A stretch of 64,000 nt of DNA from positions 1-64,000 of the forward strand of contig NZ_MBSO01000014.1 in the NCBI RefSeq assembly GCF_001695835.1. Reading direction: 5' to 3'. The notes beneath the pieces were generated by a model. It was not told the origin of the DNA, searched no databases, and saw nothing but the letters and a program-made list of their open reading frames with translations. This document shows, piece by piece, positions 26,140 through 35,302 of the stretch (within the stretch, counting starts at the first letter, position 1; the number at the start of each line of letters is the position of its first letter). Source of the stretch: Ensifer sp. LC11 (GTDB taxonomy: Bacteria > Pseudomonadota > Alphaproteobacteria > Rhizobiales > Rhizobiaceae). A program made the position numbers and the translations under genes.

Positions 26140-26752
26140 CGGTACTGGTCTCCGCGCGAGATGCTTCCACGAGATCGATCCAGGCCGAAGCACGGTGCGC
26201 GGCTTCATAGAGCATCGGCTTTGGCGTCTCGAACCACTCGTCCGGCCGCAGCTCCCTGTGCTCGCGGATATGGCTGACGGCGGCGTCGAGCGTCGGAAAC
26301 AGATGCGGCTGCTGCTTGTGCAGGAAAAGGGCGACCAGGGAGACGGAACGGCTGCGGCCGCCGCGGCAGTTGACAAGGACGTTGCCGCCGTCGGTGAAAG
26401 GATAGGTCGCGCGCTTCGGCATCCTCTGACGCAGGGCGCCATCGAGAATGTAATAGGCGCCGAGCATCATCGTGTCGGGACTGCCGTCTCCGTCAATCAT
26501 GCCGAGCTTGTAGTAGCGAATGTCGGCATAGCCGCTCGCACACAGATCGTCATTGACGGCTATTTCCTCTTCACGAACGAGATTGATGTCCAGATTGATC
26601 GCGCAGTTGACGACTATGGTAATGCCGTGGCGCTTGAGCAGGTCCAGATCACGCGCGCCATCGCTGCCGCCGATATAGAGATCGGCGTTGTGGGGCCTGA
26701 GGCCGGTGGCAATCAGGCTGATCGCGGGCCGCGGATAAACCGGTGCATCCAT
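26132..26752 (-). CDS. Dual-specificity-type phosphatase (copy 2)
   Basis: A 206-residue paralog of the 15503-16153 phosphatase. The signature VNCRGGRSRS places Cys129 and Arg135 in the active site; GITIVVNCAINLDIN and YYKLGMIDGDGSPDT are shared with copy 1 almost word for word. It lies between an inositol-monophosphatase gene (55 bases upstream) and the metallophosphoesterase. The repeated pairing with an IMPase-family enzyme suggests the two act in sequence on the same compound. Confidence 0.82.
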   Translation of the reverse strand: MDAPVYPRPAISLIATGLRPHNADLYIGGSDGARDLDLLKRHGITIVVNCAINLDINLVREEEIAVNDDLCASGYADIRYYKLGMIDGDGSPDTMMLGAYYILDGALRQRMPKRATYPFTDGGNVLVNCRGGRSRSVSLVALFLHKQQPHLFPTLDAAVSHIREHRELRPDEWFETPKPMLYEAAHRASAWIDLVEASRAETSTDV

Positions 26753-26807
26753 TACAAATTCCTCTTCATCGGCGAAGGCGCCGTCCGCCCGCTTGTCTCA
26801 CGGTCGT

Positions 26808-27647
26808 TCATGCCAGCTGAAGCTTAGCGCCGTGTTCCCGGCCCTCGATCGGAATGCCCGAGGCTTCACTCACGCCGCGCGCGATCGCTGGGGTCGAAGC
26901 AAGAACAGGCCCACCATCGCGAAGGTTGCCGATCTCCATGAACGGACACACGACGCCGCCGGCTTCAGCGACAAGCAAGAGCCCGGCCAGGCAATCCCAG
27001 GCGTTCATATGCAGTTCGACATAGGCGTCCGAGCGCCCGTCGGCGACATAGGCGAGCGCCATGGCCCCCGAAGCGCCGCGACGCACATTGGCACCCTTGT
27101 CGAGCATCTGCCGCATCGTTTCGAGAAAAGTTTCGTCGGGCACCCGCCGTGACCATCCCATTTCAACGGAAGCGGCATCGAAGGCTGCCGTCGGCGAGAC
27201 CTTGATCGGCTTGTCGTTGAGCGTTGCTCCGGCGCCCCGTCGGCAAAAATAGAGCTCGTCCTGGGCCGGATTGTAGATCGCGCCGATCTCCGCCCTGTCC
27301 TCCTCGACATAGGTGATCGAGATGCAGAAATGGGGGATTCCGCGGGCAAAGTTTGCTGTGCCATCTACCGGATCCACGACCCATACGCGCTCGGCGATCG
27401 AGCCGCCGCCCTCCTCTCCCCAAAATGCATCGCCCGGAAAATGTTCGGCGATTGCCTGGCGGATGTGGGCTTCGGACGCCGCGTCGGTTTCCGTCAGAAA
27501 ATCCTGCGGCCCCTTCATCGAGAAGCCGCGCTGTCTGCTTTGCCTGAAACCACTAAGCACGACAGCGCCGGCGGAGCGAATGACGTCTCTGCATAGCGAC
27601 GCTCGCCCCGCGAGGTCATTCGAATAGCGCGGCTTGAAGTCGTTCAT
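26808..27647 (-). CDS. Inositol-monophosphatase-family protein (copy 2)
   Basis: A 279-residue Mg2+-dependent phosphatase. Motifs: WGEEGG (Glu78, Glu79), WVVDPVDGTANFARG (Asp92, Asp95) and MNAWDCLAGLLLVAEAGG near the end. It is the first gene of a four-gene minus-strand operon (IMPase, dual-specificity phosphatase, metallophosphoesterase, HTH protein). Its start has GGAG upstream, and a perfect 14-base inverted repeat lies only 13 bases from the start codon. It is a more distant paralog of 16150-17061. Confidence 0.86.
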   Translation of the reverse strand: MNDFKPRYSNDLAGRASLCRDVIRSAGAVVLSGFRQSRQRGFSMKGPQDFLTETDAASEAHIRQAIAEHFPGDAFWGEEGGGSIAERVWVVDPVDGTANFARGIPHFCISITYVEEDRAEIGAIYNPAQDELYFCRRGAGATLNDKPIKVSPTAAFDAASVEMGWSRRVPDETFLETMRQMLDKGANVRRGASGAMALAYVADGRSDAYVELHMNAWDCLAGLLLVAEAGGVVCPFMEIGNLRDGGPVLASTPAIARGVSEASGIPIEGREHGAKLQLA

Positions 27648-27660
27648 CGGTTAGCTCCGT

Positions 27661-27692
27661 TGCACACGCGTGCATATTTGCACGCGTGTGCA
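27661..27692. promoter_or_regulatory. Perfect 14+14 palindrome at IMPase promoter
   Basis: TGCACACGCGTGCA at 27661-27674 is the exact reverse complement of 27679-27692, with the four-base centre TATT. It begins 13 bases upstream of the IMPase start, just before its ribosome binding site. It may be an operator for a dimeric repressor or, if transcribed, a hairpin affecting translation. Confidence 0.55.
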
Positions 27693-27938
27693 TGGCACGC
27701 AAGCCGAAAGTGCCGGTATCAGAGCGGCAAGATGGATGATGGGTGGCCAGGCCAGTCTATACAAAGCGGGCTGGACAGCCTGTCAATCGACCGCGTCGCG
27801 CCTCCGGCGCCATGATTACCTGGCGATAACCTCGCCTCCTCCGAAGCGGCTCGTCCGTCCGGCCCAGAGATTTCTGCGGTGTTCAAATTCAGTCGTCCGA
27901 CGTAGTGTCCGCGCCGTGAACCCTGAAGGCAGGACGGC

Positions 27939-29253
27939 ATGACAACAATTACCATTCAGGAAGCGCTCGAACCGTGCGGGCACGGGACGCTATCAGCAGC
28001 GATTGATCGGCGTTTTCGGCCTGGTCTGGACCGCCGATGCCATGCAGGTTCTTGCCGTCGGCTTCACGGCGGCGTCGATTGCCGGAACGTTCGGCCTGAC
28101 AGTGCCGCAGGCGCTCCAGACGGGCACGCTGTTTTTCCTGGGCATGCTGATCGGCGCTGTCGGCTTCGGCAGATTGGCGGATCGGATCGGCCGCCGGCGG
28201 GTGCTCATCGTTACGGTCGCTTGCGATGCGGTCTTCGGCCTGTTGTCGATCTTCGCTCCCAATTTCGGGATCCTGCTGCTCCTGCGCTTCTTAACGGGCG
28301 CAGCCGTCGGCGGCACCCTTCCTGTCGACTATGCCATGATGTCGGAGTTCCTGCCTGCGCGCAGCCGCGGACGGTGGCTGGTCATGCTCGAGGGTTTCTG
28401 GGCCGTCGGCACGTTGATCGTGGCCTTGGCGGCATGGCTCGTCGCTCTTGCCGAGCTCGCGGATGGGTGGCGCTACATTTTCGCTGTGACCGCCGTACCG
28501 GCGGCATTCGGCGTCTGGCTTCGTTTCCTCGTGCCGGAATCGCCGCTCTATCTTCTGCGATCGGGCAAGGCCGTCGAAGCGAAGGCCATCATCGATCAAA
28601 TGCTCACTGCCAATGGCCGCCCGGTGCTCGAAACGGCCGTGTCCATTGCTCAGCCCGCGTCTTCGCCAAGCGCCGGCATCTTCTCGACAGGTCTGCGCCG
28701 GCGCAGCCTTCTGATCCTGGCGGTCTGGTTTCTCGTCTCGGTCTCCTATTATGGTGTCTTCACCTGGATGCCGCCACGGCTTGCAGGTGAAGGGTTCGGC
28801 TTCGTGCGCGGCTACGGCTTCCTCGTCCTCATCGCTCTGGCGCAGATCCCAGGCTATGCCCTGGCCGCCTATGGCGTTGAGGCGTGGGGACGCCGCCCAA
28901 CATTGGTCGGCTTCTGCCTGCTGTCCGCCTTCAGTTGCCTGCTTTTCGTCGTCGCTCATGACGCCTAGCTTATCGCAACCGCTCTGCTCGTCATGAGCTT
29001 TGCGCTGCTCGGAACCTGGGGCGCGCTTTACGCCTACACGCCGGAGCTTTATCCGACCTCATCGCGCGCGACAGGCATGGGGGCAGCGGGCGGGATGGCG
29101 AGGCTCGGTGGCCTACTTGCCCCGTCGCTCATCGGACTTTTGGTGGCGAAAGGTTTTGGGCTGGCGATCGGCACGTTTGCCGGCCTGCTGTTTGTCGCCG
29201 CGATGGCCGCCTTGCTGATCGACGCAGAAACCCGCCAGGTATCGCTGAGCTGA
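27939..29253 (+). pseudogene. MFS transporter broken by frameshift and stop codon
   Basis: The intended product is an MFS transporter of the sugar/organic-acid type, about 437 residues. It starts at 27939 with MTTITIQEALE, then an extra C near 27972 shifts the frame; the true continuation RAGTGRYQQRLIGVFGLVW is in the next frame. That frame runs through GRLADRIGRRRVLI (the MFS loop motif) to a TAG at 28966-28968, after VVAHDA, and resumes in the same frame with LIATALLVMSFALLGTWGALYAYTPELYPT to 29253. Two separate lesions make loss of function near certain unless they are sequencing errors. It is divergent from the phosphatase operon and shares its promoter region. Confidence 0.85.
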
Positions 29254-29639
29254 GCGGTCGGCCCGTTGCGGCTACCGTGGACTGCGGGGGGCAATACAAC
29301 CCTTGTCCTGCCGTTCTTGGGCGTTCGTCCATCTGGCGCCACTCTAGTCACAGTTCGGCAAAACCGGTGTGCCGCCAAGGCGTTAGCCTGATCCGATCCT
29401 GTGAACAACCGGTGGATTGCCTGGGAACAACCGAAACGCGCGGAGCGCCGGCTTTTCGATCGCGAAAGTGCTCTTAGAATGAACCGGCGGCCAAGCTCAC
29501 CGGCCGTTAGTGTAGCAACTATCTCATCGGGGCCGGTGTTTCCAGCCGGTCCCGATTGTTTGTTGAGACACCCCGACAAAACCAGGCAGGGCTGAGCTTG
29601 GGTGTGCCTCAATCGGCGTGCCCATCGAAATGTGCATAG

Positions 29640-29811
29640 CTGCATTGCACAATAAATGTTTTCCAGATGGTCAAAAATCAGGCATAAAGCACACAGCTGA
29701 TGCACATGGCGGCTCTCCTCCCAGTCCGCCGCAGCAGCTGTTCCCCTCTGGAGGTTTTAGACCTTCACACCTTATGGGCCGCGGTTTTCCGCTGGCCCTT
29801 TTTTCTTTTCT
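29640..29811 (+). ncRNA. Candidate trans-acting small RNA
   Basis: An intergenic stretch ending in an intrinsic terminator has no coding frame to serve. Before the terminator it contains CTCCTCCC (29715-29722), an anti-Shine-Dalgarno motif typical of alphaproteobacterial regulatory RNAs, and a second helix region around TCCCCTCTGGAGG. The 3' end is placed at the T-run after 29798. The 5' end is only a guess; no clear promoter was identified. Family membership was not established. Confidence 0.4.
29776..29811 (+). terminator. Intrinsic terminator
   Basis: GGGCCGCGG pairs with CCGCTGGCCC (one bulged base) around a TTTT loop, followed directly by TTTTTTCTTTTCT. This is a textbook rho-independent terminator on the plus strand. 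The nearest plus-strand gene upstream ends more than 500 bases away, which is why a small RNA is proposed. Confidence 0.8.
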
Positions 29812-29954
29812 GGCCGGCGCGAAGCGCGGCCGATCAACTCGTGTTCCCAGCCACCTGACACACCCGCCCACCAGACGCAGGGCAGCAATTGCGTTTCTGC
29901 AAAAACGCGTTCTGTGTTAGGGCCGATCGTTACATCGCACGGAGGCTAGGGCTG

Positions 29955-31538
29955 GTGGGACCGACACATTTGTTCGAGCTGGTGATCGGCATGTTCGTGG
30001 CGATCATCGCGCTTAACTATGTCGCCCACAGGCTCGGCCTGCCGCCCTCTGTGGCTCTTCTGACCGGCGGCGCCCTGCTTGCCTTCGTCCCGAGCCTGCC
30101 GACGATCGAGGTCGATCCCGAATTGGTTCTTGTGATCTTTTTGCCGCCATTGCTGATGGACGGAGCGTGGACGATCGCCGTCGGCCGCCTGCGCCGTCAC
30201 CTGATCGGCATTGCGTCGCTCGCGATCGGGGCTGTGTTCTTCACCTGTGTTGTCGTCGCAATGGTGACGCACCTGCTCTTCCCATCGCTCCCTTTGGCGG
30301 CCTGTGCCGCACTCGGCGCGATCGTCTCGCCACCGGATGCGGTTTCGGCCCGCGCTGTGCTGCAGCGCGTGCAGCTGCCACGACGGCTGCAGATCCTGCT
30401 CGAAGGCGAAAGCCTGCTGAACGACGCGAGCGGCCTGGTGTTGTTCCGTATTGCCATCACCGCCGGCGTCACCGGCGCCTTCAGCGCGAGCGAGGCTGTG
30501 GGCAATTTCTTCCTCTTGGCGATCGGCGGCGCTGCCGTCGGCATTGCCATCGGTACGACGTGGGTTCTGCTCGCGCGTCGCCTCGGCGACGAATATCTGA
30601 TCATCGCGGCCACGGCGCTGCTCTCCTGGACTTCCTATCTGCTCGGTGAATTCCTGCATGTTTCGGGTGTGATTGCGACCGTCACCACCGGCCTCATCGC
30701 CAGCTGGCACCAGCACACGGTGCTTTCGGCTGCAACCCGCATACGTGGCTCTTCGTTCTGGACGGTCATTGTTTTCCTGATGGAGGCCGCGGTCTTCATC
30801 CTGATCGGCCTGTCGCTTCGAGGCGTCGTCGAACGTGGCGGCGGTTTCGATGTCGTCGCCGCAACCATGGGATGGCCGATCCTTGCGATCCTTCTCGCGC
30901 TTTCGCTGGCGCGCTTTGTCTGGGTGTTTGGATCCGATCTCGTCATCCGGTTCGGCAACATCCTGGGAATTCGGCGCTACACGCCGATCGGAGCGCGCGG
31001 CGCGACCGTGCTTTCCTGGGCTGGCGTTCGCGGCGTGGTGACGCTTGCGCTTGCGCTGAGCGTGCCTGACGGCTTCCCGGGCCGCGACTTCATCCTGGTG
31101 ACATCCTTTGCCGTGATCCTCGGAACCGTATTGCTCCAGGGCACGACGCTCGGGCGGGTGATCGAATGGGCGCGGCTGGTCGAGCCTCAATCGGAGATGG
31201 CACGCCTCACCTTGAGCCAGGCCGAAGCTGCCATGGCCCAGGTTCAGCTCGTGACCATCGAGAGCCGCGCCTATGACGCGGCGGGCAATCTCATACATCC
31301 GCAGTTGCTGGAGAGGTATCGGCGGCGGGCGGTCTCGATCGTCGACTATGCCGAGCGCACCGAACACTATACGCCCATCCTTCATGCCCATTTCGACGTC
31401 GTCCTGGCGGCGGTCGCCACCGGCCGGCGCGAACTCATCCGGCTTCATCGCGCCGGCGAAATCGATGACGAGACGTTGCATGAGCTGGAGCGGGACCTCG
31501 ACCTTGAAGAGTTGAGTGCCATCGCCGCCAAAGCATGA
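29955..31538 (+). CDS. CPA1-family Na+/H+ antiporter
   Basis: A 527-residue inner-membrane antiporter with about twelve hydrophobic segments. Family signatures are ALGAIVSPPDAVSARAVL and LLEGESLLNDASGLVLF, the latter holding the conserved Asn-Asp of the ion-binding site, and WAGVRGVVTLALALSVP. A hydrophilic tail of about 110 residues follows. I chose GTG at 29955 because GGAGG lies nine bases upstream; the frame extends to 29889 without a good site. It should exchange Na+ (or K+) for protons in pH and salt homeostasis. The long open frame on the opposite strand is a shadow. Confidence 0.87.
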   Translation: MGPTHLFELVIGMFVAIIALNYVAHRLGLPPSVALLTGGALLAFVPSLPTIEVDPELVLVIFLPPLLMDGAWTIAVGRLRRHLIGIASLAIGAVFFTCVVVAMVTHLLFPSLPLAACAALGAIVSPPDAVSARAVLQRVQLPRRLQILLEGESLLNDASGLVLFRIAITAGVTGAFSASEAVGNFFLLAIGGAAVGIAIGTTWVLLARRLGDEYLIIAATALLSWTSYLLGEFLHVSGVIATVTTGLIASWHQHTVLSAATRIRGSSFWTVIVFLMEAAVFILIGLSLRGVVERGGGFDVVAATMGWPILAILLALSLARFVWVFGSDLVIRFGNILGIRRYTPIGARGATVLSWAGVRGVVTLALALSVPDGFPGRDFILVTSFAVILGTVLLQGTTLGRVIEWARLVEPQSEMARLTLSQAEAAMAQVQLVTIESRAYDAAGNLIHPQLLERYRRRAVSIVDYAERTEHYTPILHAHFDVVLAAVATGRRELIRLHRAGEIDDETLHELERDLDLEELSAIAAKA

Positions 31539-31622
31539 AACAACACCCGATGCTTTGTAGTTTCCTCTTTCGGTCCGGCGGTCAGATGGCTTAGAAGCAT
31601 TTCTCATGACTGGCGCCGAGCG

Positions 31623-32141
31623 TTGAGGAGCTTGAGGGCGATCGAGAAATCAAAGGCGCAGAAATCACCCAGGCCGAAGACCTTGCTGCAAAAGCTGGCG
31701 GCTTCCCCCGAGAAACTCTTCTCGGGCGCGTTTCGCCAGCAGTATGCAGCCCTCTGCTTTCGTCGCACGCCCGATCAATCAGCAATCGAGATCCTCGTTG
31801 TGACCTCGCGCGACAGTGGCCGATGGCTTATCCCGAAAGGGTGGCCCATGAAACAGAAGGAACCGCATGAGGCCGCGGCAGTCGAAGCGCTGCAGGAGGC
31901 TGGCGTGCGCGGCAAGGTTCGAAAGAAGCCGGTCGGAAGCTACACCTACCTGAAGATGCTGGATGATGGTGAGGTGGTGCCCTGTGTCGTTGACGTGTTT
32001 CAGATCGAAGTCACGAAGCAGGCGGAGAAATACAAGGAGAAAGGCGAGCGCGCGCTCGCCTGGGTGAGCCCCGACGAGGCGGCGCGGCGGGTTCGCGAAG
32101 TCGAGCTCAAATCACTCCTCGTCGACTTCAAGCCACGGTGA
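31623..32141 (+). CDS. NUDIX hydrolase, DIPP-like
   Basis: A protein of about 172 residues, of the NUDIX type seen in diphosphoinositol-polyphosphate phosphohydrolases: CFRRTPDQSAIEILVVTSRDSGRWLIPKGWPMK followed by the NUDIX box HEAAAVEALQEAGV. In the box the usual REUxEE reads VEALQE, so one of the two metal-binding glutamates is Gln. The start codon is unclear; TTG at 31623 is possible and no ATG lies upstream in frame before the domain. It stands 84 bases after the antiporter. If it hydrolyses diphosphoinositols or nucleoside polyphosphates it would fit the phosphatase-rich surroundings, but this is inference. Confidence 0.78.
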   Translation: MRSLRAIEKSKAQKSPRPKTLLQKLAASPEKLFSGAFRQQYAALCFRRTPDQSAIEILVVTSRDSGRWLIPKGWPMKQKEPHEAAAVEALQEAGVRGKVRKKPVGSYTYLKMLDDGEVVPCVVDVFQIEVTKQAEKYKEKGERALAWVSPDEAARRVREVELKSLLVDFKPR

Positions 32142-32234
32142 CGCCACTGGCTCAACCGGCAGTTGGTGTAATTGACGATTTGTGAACACCTGTGGCGCAG
32201 ACTTGCCCGACGATCCAATTTGCTCGGGGCCGCA

Positions 32235-32425
32235 ATGAAATCGCTCGGACGCGCCTTTGTGCACCGGTTCGAGATCGGAAGCGAGGTGACGTTGCTGCAA
32301 CTGCCGACCAGCCACCTGATGAACTGCATGTGTGGGGCGATTGCAACGAACTCGTGCTGGCGATTGGAAAGGTGGCCCTTGAGCGAGCCGACTATGGTCA
32401 GGTGACGGTTCAGATCACCAACTGA
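32235..32425 (+). pseudogene. Decayed small gene, copy 1
   Basis: The remains of a small protein of about 65 residues: FEIGSEVTLLQLPTSH in the frame from 32235, then after a frame break near 32315 DELHVWGDCNELVLAIGKVA and LERADYGQVTVQITN to the stop at 32425. The same two blocks recur at 36930-37130. The family is not recognised. It lies 15 bases past the end of ugpC, on the other strand. Confidence 0.55.
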
Positions 32426-32440
32426 CGTTTCGCACCCCTT

Positions 32441-33499
32441 CTACCACCCTCTCCCGCGCCTCTCGCCGCCTGCGCCGAAGATATGGAGCGCGTCGGCCTT
32501 CGCGCCCACCTTCACGGTGTCGGCGATTTCGTGGCGGGCCCGGCCGGAGACGCGGAAGACCAGGTCTGTGCCGTTTTCCAGCTTTCCATGCATCAGGCTT
32601 TCTGCCCCGACCAGTTCGATCCCGTCGATGCGCACCGTAGCCTCGAACGGCAACGTTGCGCCGTCCGCAGGAAGCGGAGAAAGATCCTCCGGCCGCACGC
32701 CGAGGGTATACTCGCCGCTCGGTCGCGGCACATCAGGCGCGAGAGACCATCCGGCCGTCATGTCTGTGCCTTTGAGCAGGTTCATGGACGGCGAGCCGAT
32801 GAACGTAGCGACGAAGGTCGTGGCGGGCCGCTCATAAAGCTCGATCGGCGTGCCAACCTGCTCGATCCGGCCCGCATTGACGACCACCAGGCGATCGGCG
32901 AGCGTCATCGCCTCCATCTGATCGTGTGTGACATAGACGCTGGTCGTCCCAAGCGAACGCTGGAGCCGCTTGATTTCAATGCGCATCTGTCCGCGCAGCT
33001 TTGCATCCAGGTTGGAAAGCGGCTCGTCGAAAAGGAAGGCGGCCGGCTGTCGCACGATCGCCCGCCCCATGGCGACGCGCTGGCGCTGGCCGCCGGAAAG
33101 CTGCCGGGGCTTGCGCTCGAGATAAGGTTCGATCTCCAGCGTCCTGGCAGCTGTGATAATGCGTCGATCGATCTCGGCGGCCGGGGTGTTGCGGTTCTTC
33201 AGCCCATAGGCGAGGTTCTGGCGCACCGTCATGTGTGGGTAAAGCGCATAATTCTGGAAGACCATCGCGATGTCGCGCTCGGCCGGTTCGACATCGTTGA
33301 CCCGTCGTCCGCCGATATGGATGTCGCCACCGGTTATGCCCTCCAGCCCTGCGATCATCCGCAGCAGCGTGGACTTGCCGCAGCCGGACGGGCCGACCAG
33401 AACGACGAACTCGCCGTCGGCAATGCCGAGCGAGACGCCTTTGATCGCCTCCACTGTGCCATAGGCCTTGCGGACGTCTTTCAGAGTGATCTCAGCCAT
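32441..33499 (-). CDS. ugpC: Glycerol-3-phosphate ABC importer ATPase UgpC
   Basis: A 352-residue ATPase of the carbohydrate-uptake CUT1 type: Walker [10 protein letters not shown], signature [15 protein letters not shown], Walker [15 protein letters not shown], switch VTHDQMEAM, then a C-terminal TOBE region with LGVRPEDL. It begins with an ATG overlapping the ugpE stop by one base (TAATG). As the last gene of ugpBAEC it energises uptake of sn-glycerol-3-phosphate or glycerophosphodiesters. Specific naming relies on the neighbouring ugpB, A and E genes. Confidence 0.9.
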   Translation of the reverse strand: MAEITLKDVRKAYGTVEAIKGVSLGIADGEFVVLVGPSGCGKSTLLRMIAGLEGITGGDIHIGGRRVNDVEPAERDIAMVFQNYALYPHMTVRQNLAYGLKNRNTPAAEIDRRIITAARTLEIEPYLERKPRQLSGGQRQRVAMGRAIVRQPAAFLFDEPLSNLDAKLRGQMRIEIKRLQRSLGTTSVYVTHDQMEAMTLADRLVVVNAGRIEQVGTPIELYERPATTFVATFIGSPSMNLLKGTDMTAGWSLAPDVPRPSGEYTLGVRPEDLSPLPADGATLPFEATVRIDGIELVGAESLMHGKLENGTDLVFRVSGRARHEIADTVKVGAKADALHIFGAGGERRGRGW

Positions 33500-34347
33500 T
33501 ACTTTTCTGTCTCCACAAGGCCTTTGACGAACCAGCGCTGCATCAGCACGACGACGAGGATAGGGGGGATGATCGCGAGGATCGCAGTCACCATGACATA
33601 GTTCCAGGGGGTAGAGGCGTCGGTGAAATCGATCATCCGCCTGAGCCCGATGATGATCGTGTTCATCTTCGCGTCGTTGGTGACGAGCAGAGGCCAGAGA
33701 TACTGGGTCCAGCCATAGATGAAGAGGATGACGAAGAGCGCGGCGATGTTCGTCGCCGAGAGCGGCAGCAGGATGTCCCGCATGAAGCGGAATGGACCGG
33801 CGTTGTCGATGCGCGCGGCCTCCACCAGCTCTCCCGGTATTGTCAGGAAAAACTGGCGAAAAAGGAACGTCGCCGTCGCCGAAGCCATCAGCGGCAGGGT
33901 CAGGCCCGCATAGGTGTCGATCAGCCCGAGATCGACGATCACCTTGTAGGTCGGCAGGATGCGCACTTCGACCGGCAGCATAAGGGTGATGAAGATCATC
34001 CAGAAGAACAGCATCTTCAGCGGAAAGCGGAAGAAGACGATCGCAAAGGCCGACAGGAACGAGATGACGATCTTGCCGACGGCAATCGCAAGCGCCACCA
34101 CCGTGGAGTTGAACAGCAGCCGCTCGAGGCTGACGCCGACAACACGCTCGACGCCGCCACCAACAGCCTCCTTGTAGTTCTCCACCAAATGGCCACCGAC
34201 CGTGAGAGACATCGGCGGGCGCACGATCTCGATGGACGTGTGCGTCGACGCGACGAAGGTGTAGTAGATCGGCAGCGCGACGATGATGATCCCGATCACA
34301 AGCACCAAGTGGCTGATCAGGGTCGAAATGGGACGGTTCTCGATCAT
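33499..34347 (-). CDS. ugpE: Glycerol-3-phosphate ABC permease UgpE
   Basis: A 282-residue permease with six membrane segments and the docking loop [26 protein letters not shown]. The N-terminus ([22 protein letters not shown]) and the periplasmic [15 protein letters not shown] match UgpE rather than generic CUT1 permeases. It starts seven bases after ugpA and overlaps ugpC by one base. Confidence 0.9.
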   Translation of the reverse strand: MIENRPISTLISHLVLVIGIIIVALPIYYTFVASTHTSIEIVRPPMSLTVGGHLVENYKEAVGGGVERVVGVSLERLLFNSTVVALAIAVGKIVISFLSAFAIVFFRFPLKMLFFWMIFITLMLPVEVRILPTYKVIVDLGLIDTYAGLTLPLMASATATFLFRQFFLTIPGELVEAARIDNAGPFRFMRDILLPLSATNIAALFVILFIYGWTQYLWPLLVTNDAKMNTIIIGLRRMIDFTDASTPWNYVMVTAILAIIPPILVVVLMQRWFVKGLVETEK

Positions 34348-34354
34348 CGGCGTC

Positions 34355-35236
34355 TCACGAATAGTGGACCCGCTTCTCGACGAAGCGGAACTGGAAGGCT
34401 GTCAACGCGACGACGATTGCCATCAGGATCACGGACTGGGCCGCCGAGCTGCCGAGGTCGAGATTGACGAAACCGTCATTGTAGACCTTGTAGACGAGCG
34501 TCTCGGTCGCTTTCGCGGGCCCGCCCCCGGTCACGGCGTGAATGATCCCGAAGGTATCGAAGAACGCATAGACGGTGTTGACGACAAGCAGGAAGAAGGT
34601 CGTCGGCGCGAGCAGCGGGAAGACGATGGTCCAGAACCGCTTGGTGCCGCGAGCCCCGTCAATTGCGGCCGCCTCGATCAGCGATTTCGGGATCGCCTGC
34701 AGGCCGGCAACGAAGAAGAGGAAGTTGTAGCTGATCTGTTTCCAGGCTGCCGCGACGACAACCAGCAACATCGCCTGGTCGCCGTTCAGCAGTGGATCCC
34801 AGGTGAAGCCGTTTCGGCGCAAGATATAGGCGAAGGTCCCCATCGCCGGGTTGAACATGAACAGCCACAGCATGCCCGCGACTGCGGGAGCAACCGCATA
34901 GGGCCAGATCAGCAGCGTTCGATAGACATTTCGCCCGCGCACGACCCGGTCGACCGAAGTCGCGAGCAAAAGGGCGATGGCCATCGACAGAAGCGCGGTT
35001 GCAAGGCTGAAGACGACCGTAACTTGAAGCGAATGCAAGTAGTCCGGATTGGAAAGGATGGCGCGGAAATTGGCGAGGCCGACAAAGCCGGATTTCAGGC
35101 CGAATGGATCCTCGCGCAATACCGACTGGTAGAGCGCCTGGCTTGCCGGCCAGAAGAAGAACACCACGGTCAGCACGATCTGCGGCGCAAGCAGCAGATA
35201 CGGCAGGACCTTGTTGGGAAAGACGACGGACTGCAT
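34355..35236 (-). CDS. ugpA: Glycerol-3-phosphate ABC permease UgpA
   Basis: A 293-residue permease with six membrane segments. The start [27 protein letters not shown] and the docking loop [26 protein letters not shown] are characteristic of UgpA. It is separated from ugpB by a 66-base gap with a GC-rich hairpin (GGGCCCG at 35262-35268 and CGGGCCC at 35284-35290), which may lower its expression relative to the binding protein. Confidence 0.9.
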   Translation of the reverse strand: MQSVVFPNKVLPYLLLAPQIVLTVVFFFWPASQALYQSVLREDPFGLKSGFVGLANFRAILSNPDYLHSLQVTVVFSLATALLSMAIALLLATSVDRVVRGRNVYRTLLIWPYAVAPAVAGMLWLFMFNPAMGTFAYILRRNGFTWDPLLNGDQAMLLVVVAAAWKQISYNFLFFVAGLQAIPKSLIEAAAIDGARGTKRFWTIVFPLLAPTTFFLLVVNTVYAFFDTFGIIHAVTGGGPAKATETLVYKVYNDGFVNLDLGSSAAQSVILMAIVVALTAFQFRFVEKRVHYS

Positions 35237-35302
35237 GGCGTTCCCCTTCCGTGAAAGATGGGGCCCGCGCGGCGACGCGGCACGGGCCCGCTGGTTGGGG
35301 GA

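Larger units (their letters stand above)
29254..29954. other. Intergenic region with hairpin and sRNA candidate
   Basis: About 700 bases between the broken MFS gene and the antiporter, with no recognisable gene on either strand. It contains a 12-base stem with two G-U pairs at 29526-29556 (7-base loop), which could end the MFS transcript, and a candidate small RNA ending at a classic terminator near 29811. Confidence 0.5.

Noticed and set aside
24430-26442. 670-codon reading of the metallophosphoesterase
   Set aside because: The first about 100 codons overlap the dual-specificity phosphatase gene in another frame and resemble no phosphoesterase.
29946-31607. 553-codon open frame on the minus strand
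   Set aside because: It is antisense to the CPA1 antiporter and consists of charged, low-complexity sequence typical of the shadow of a hydrophobic GC-rich gene.
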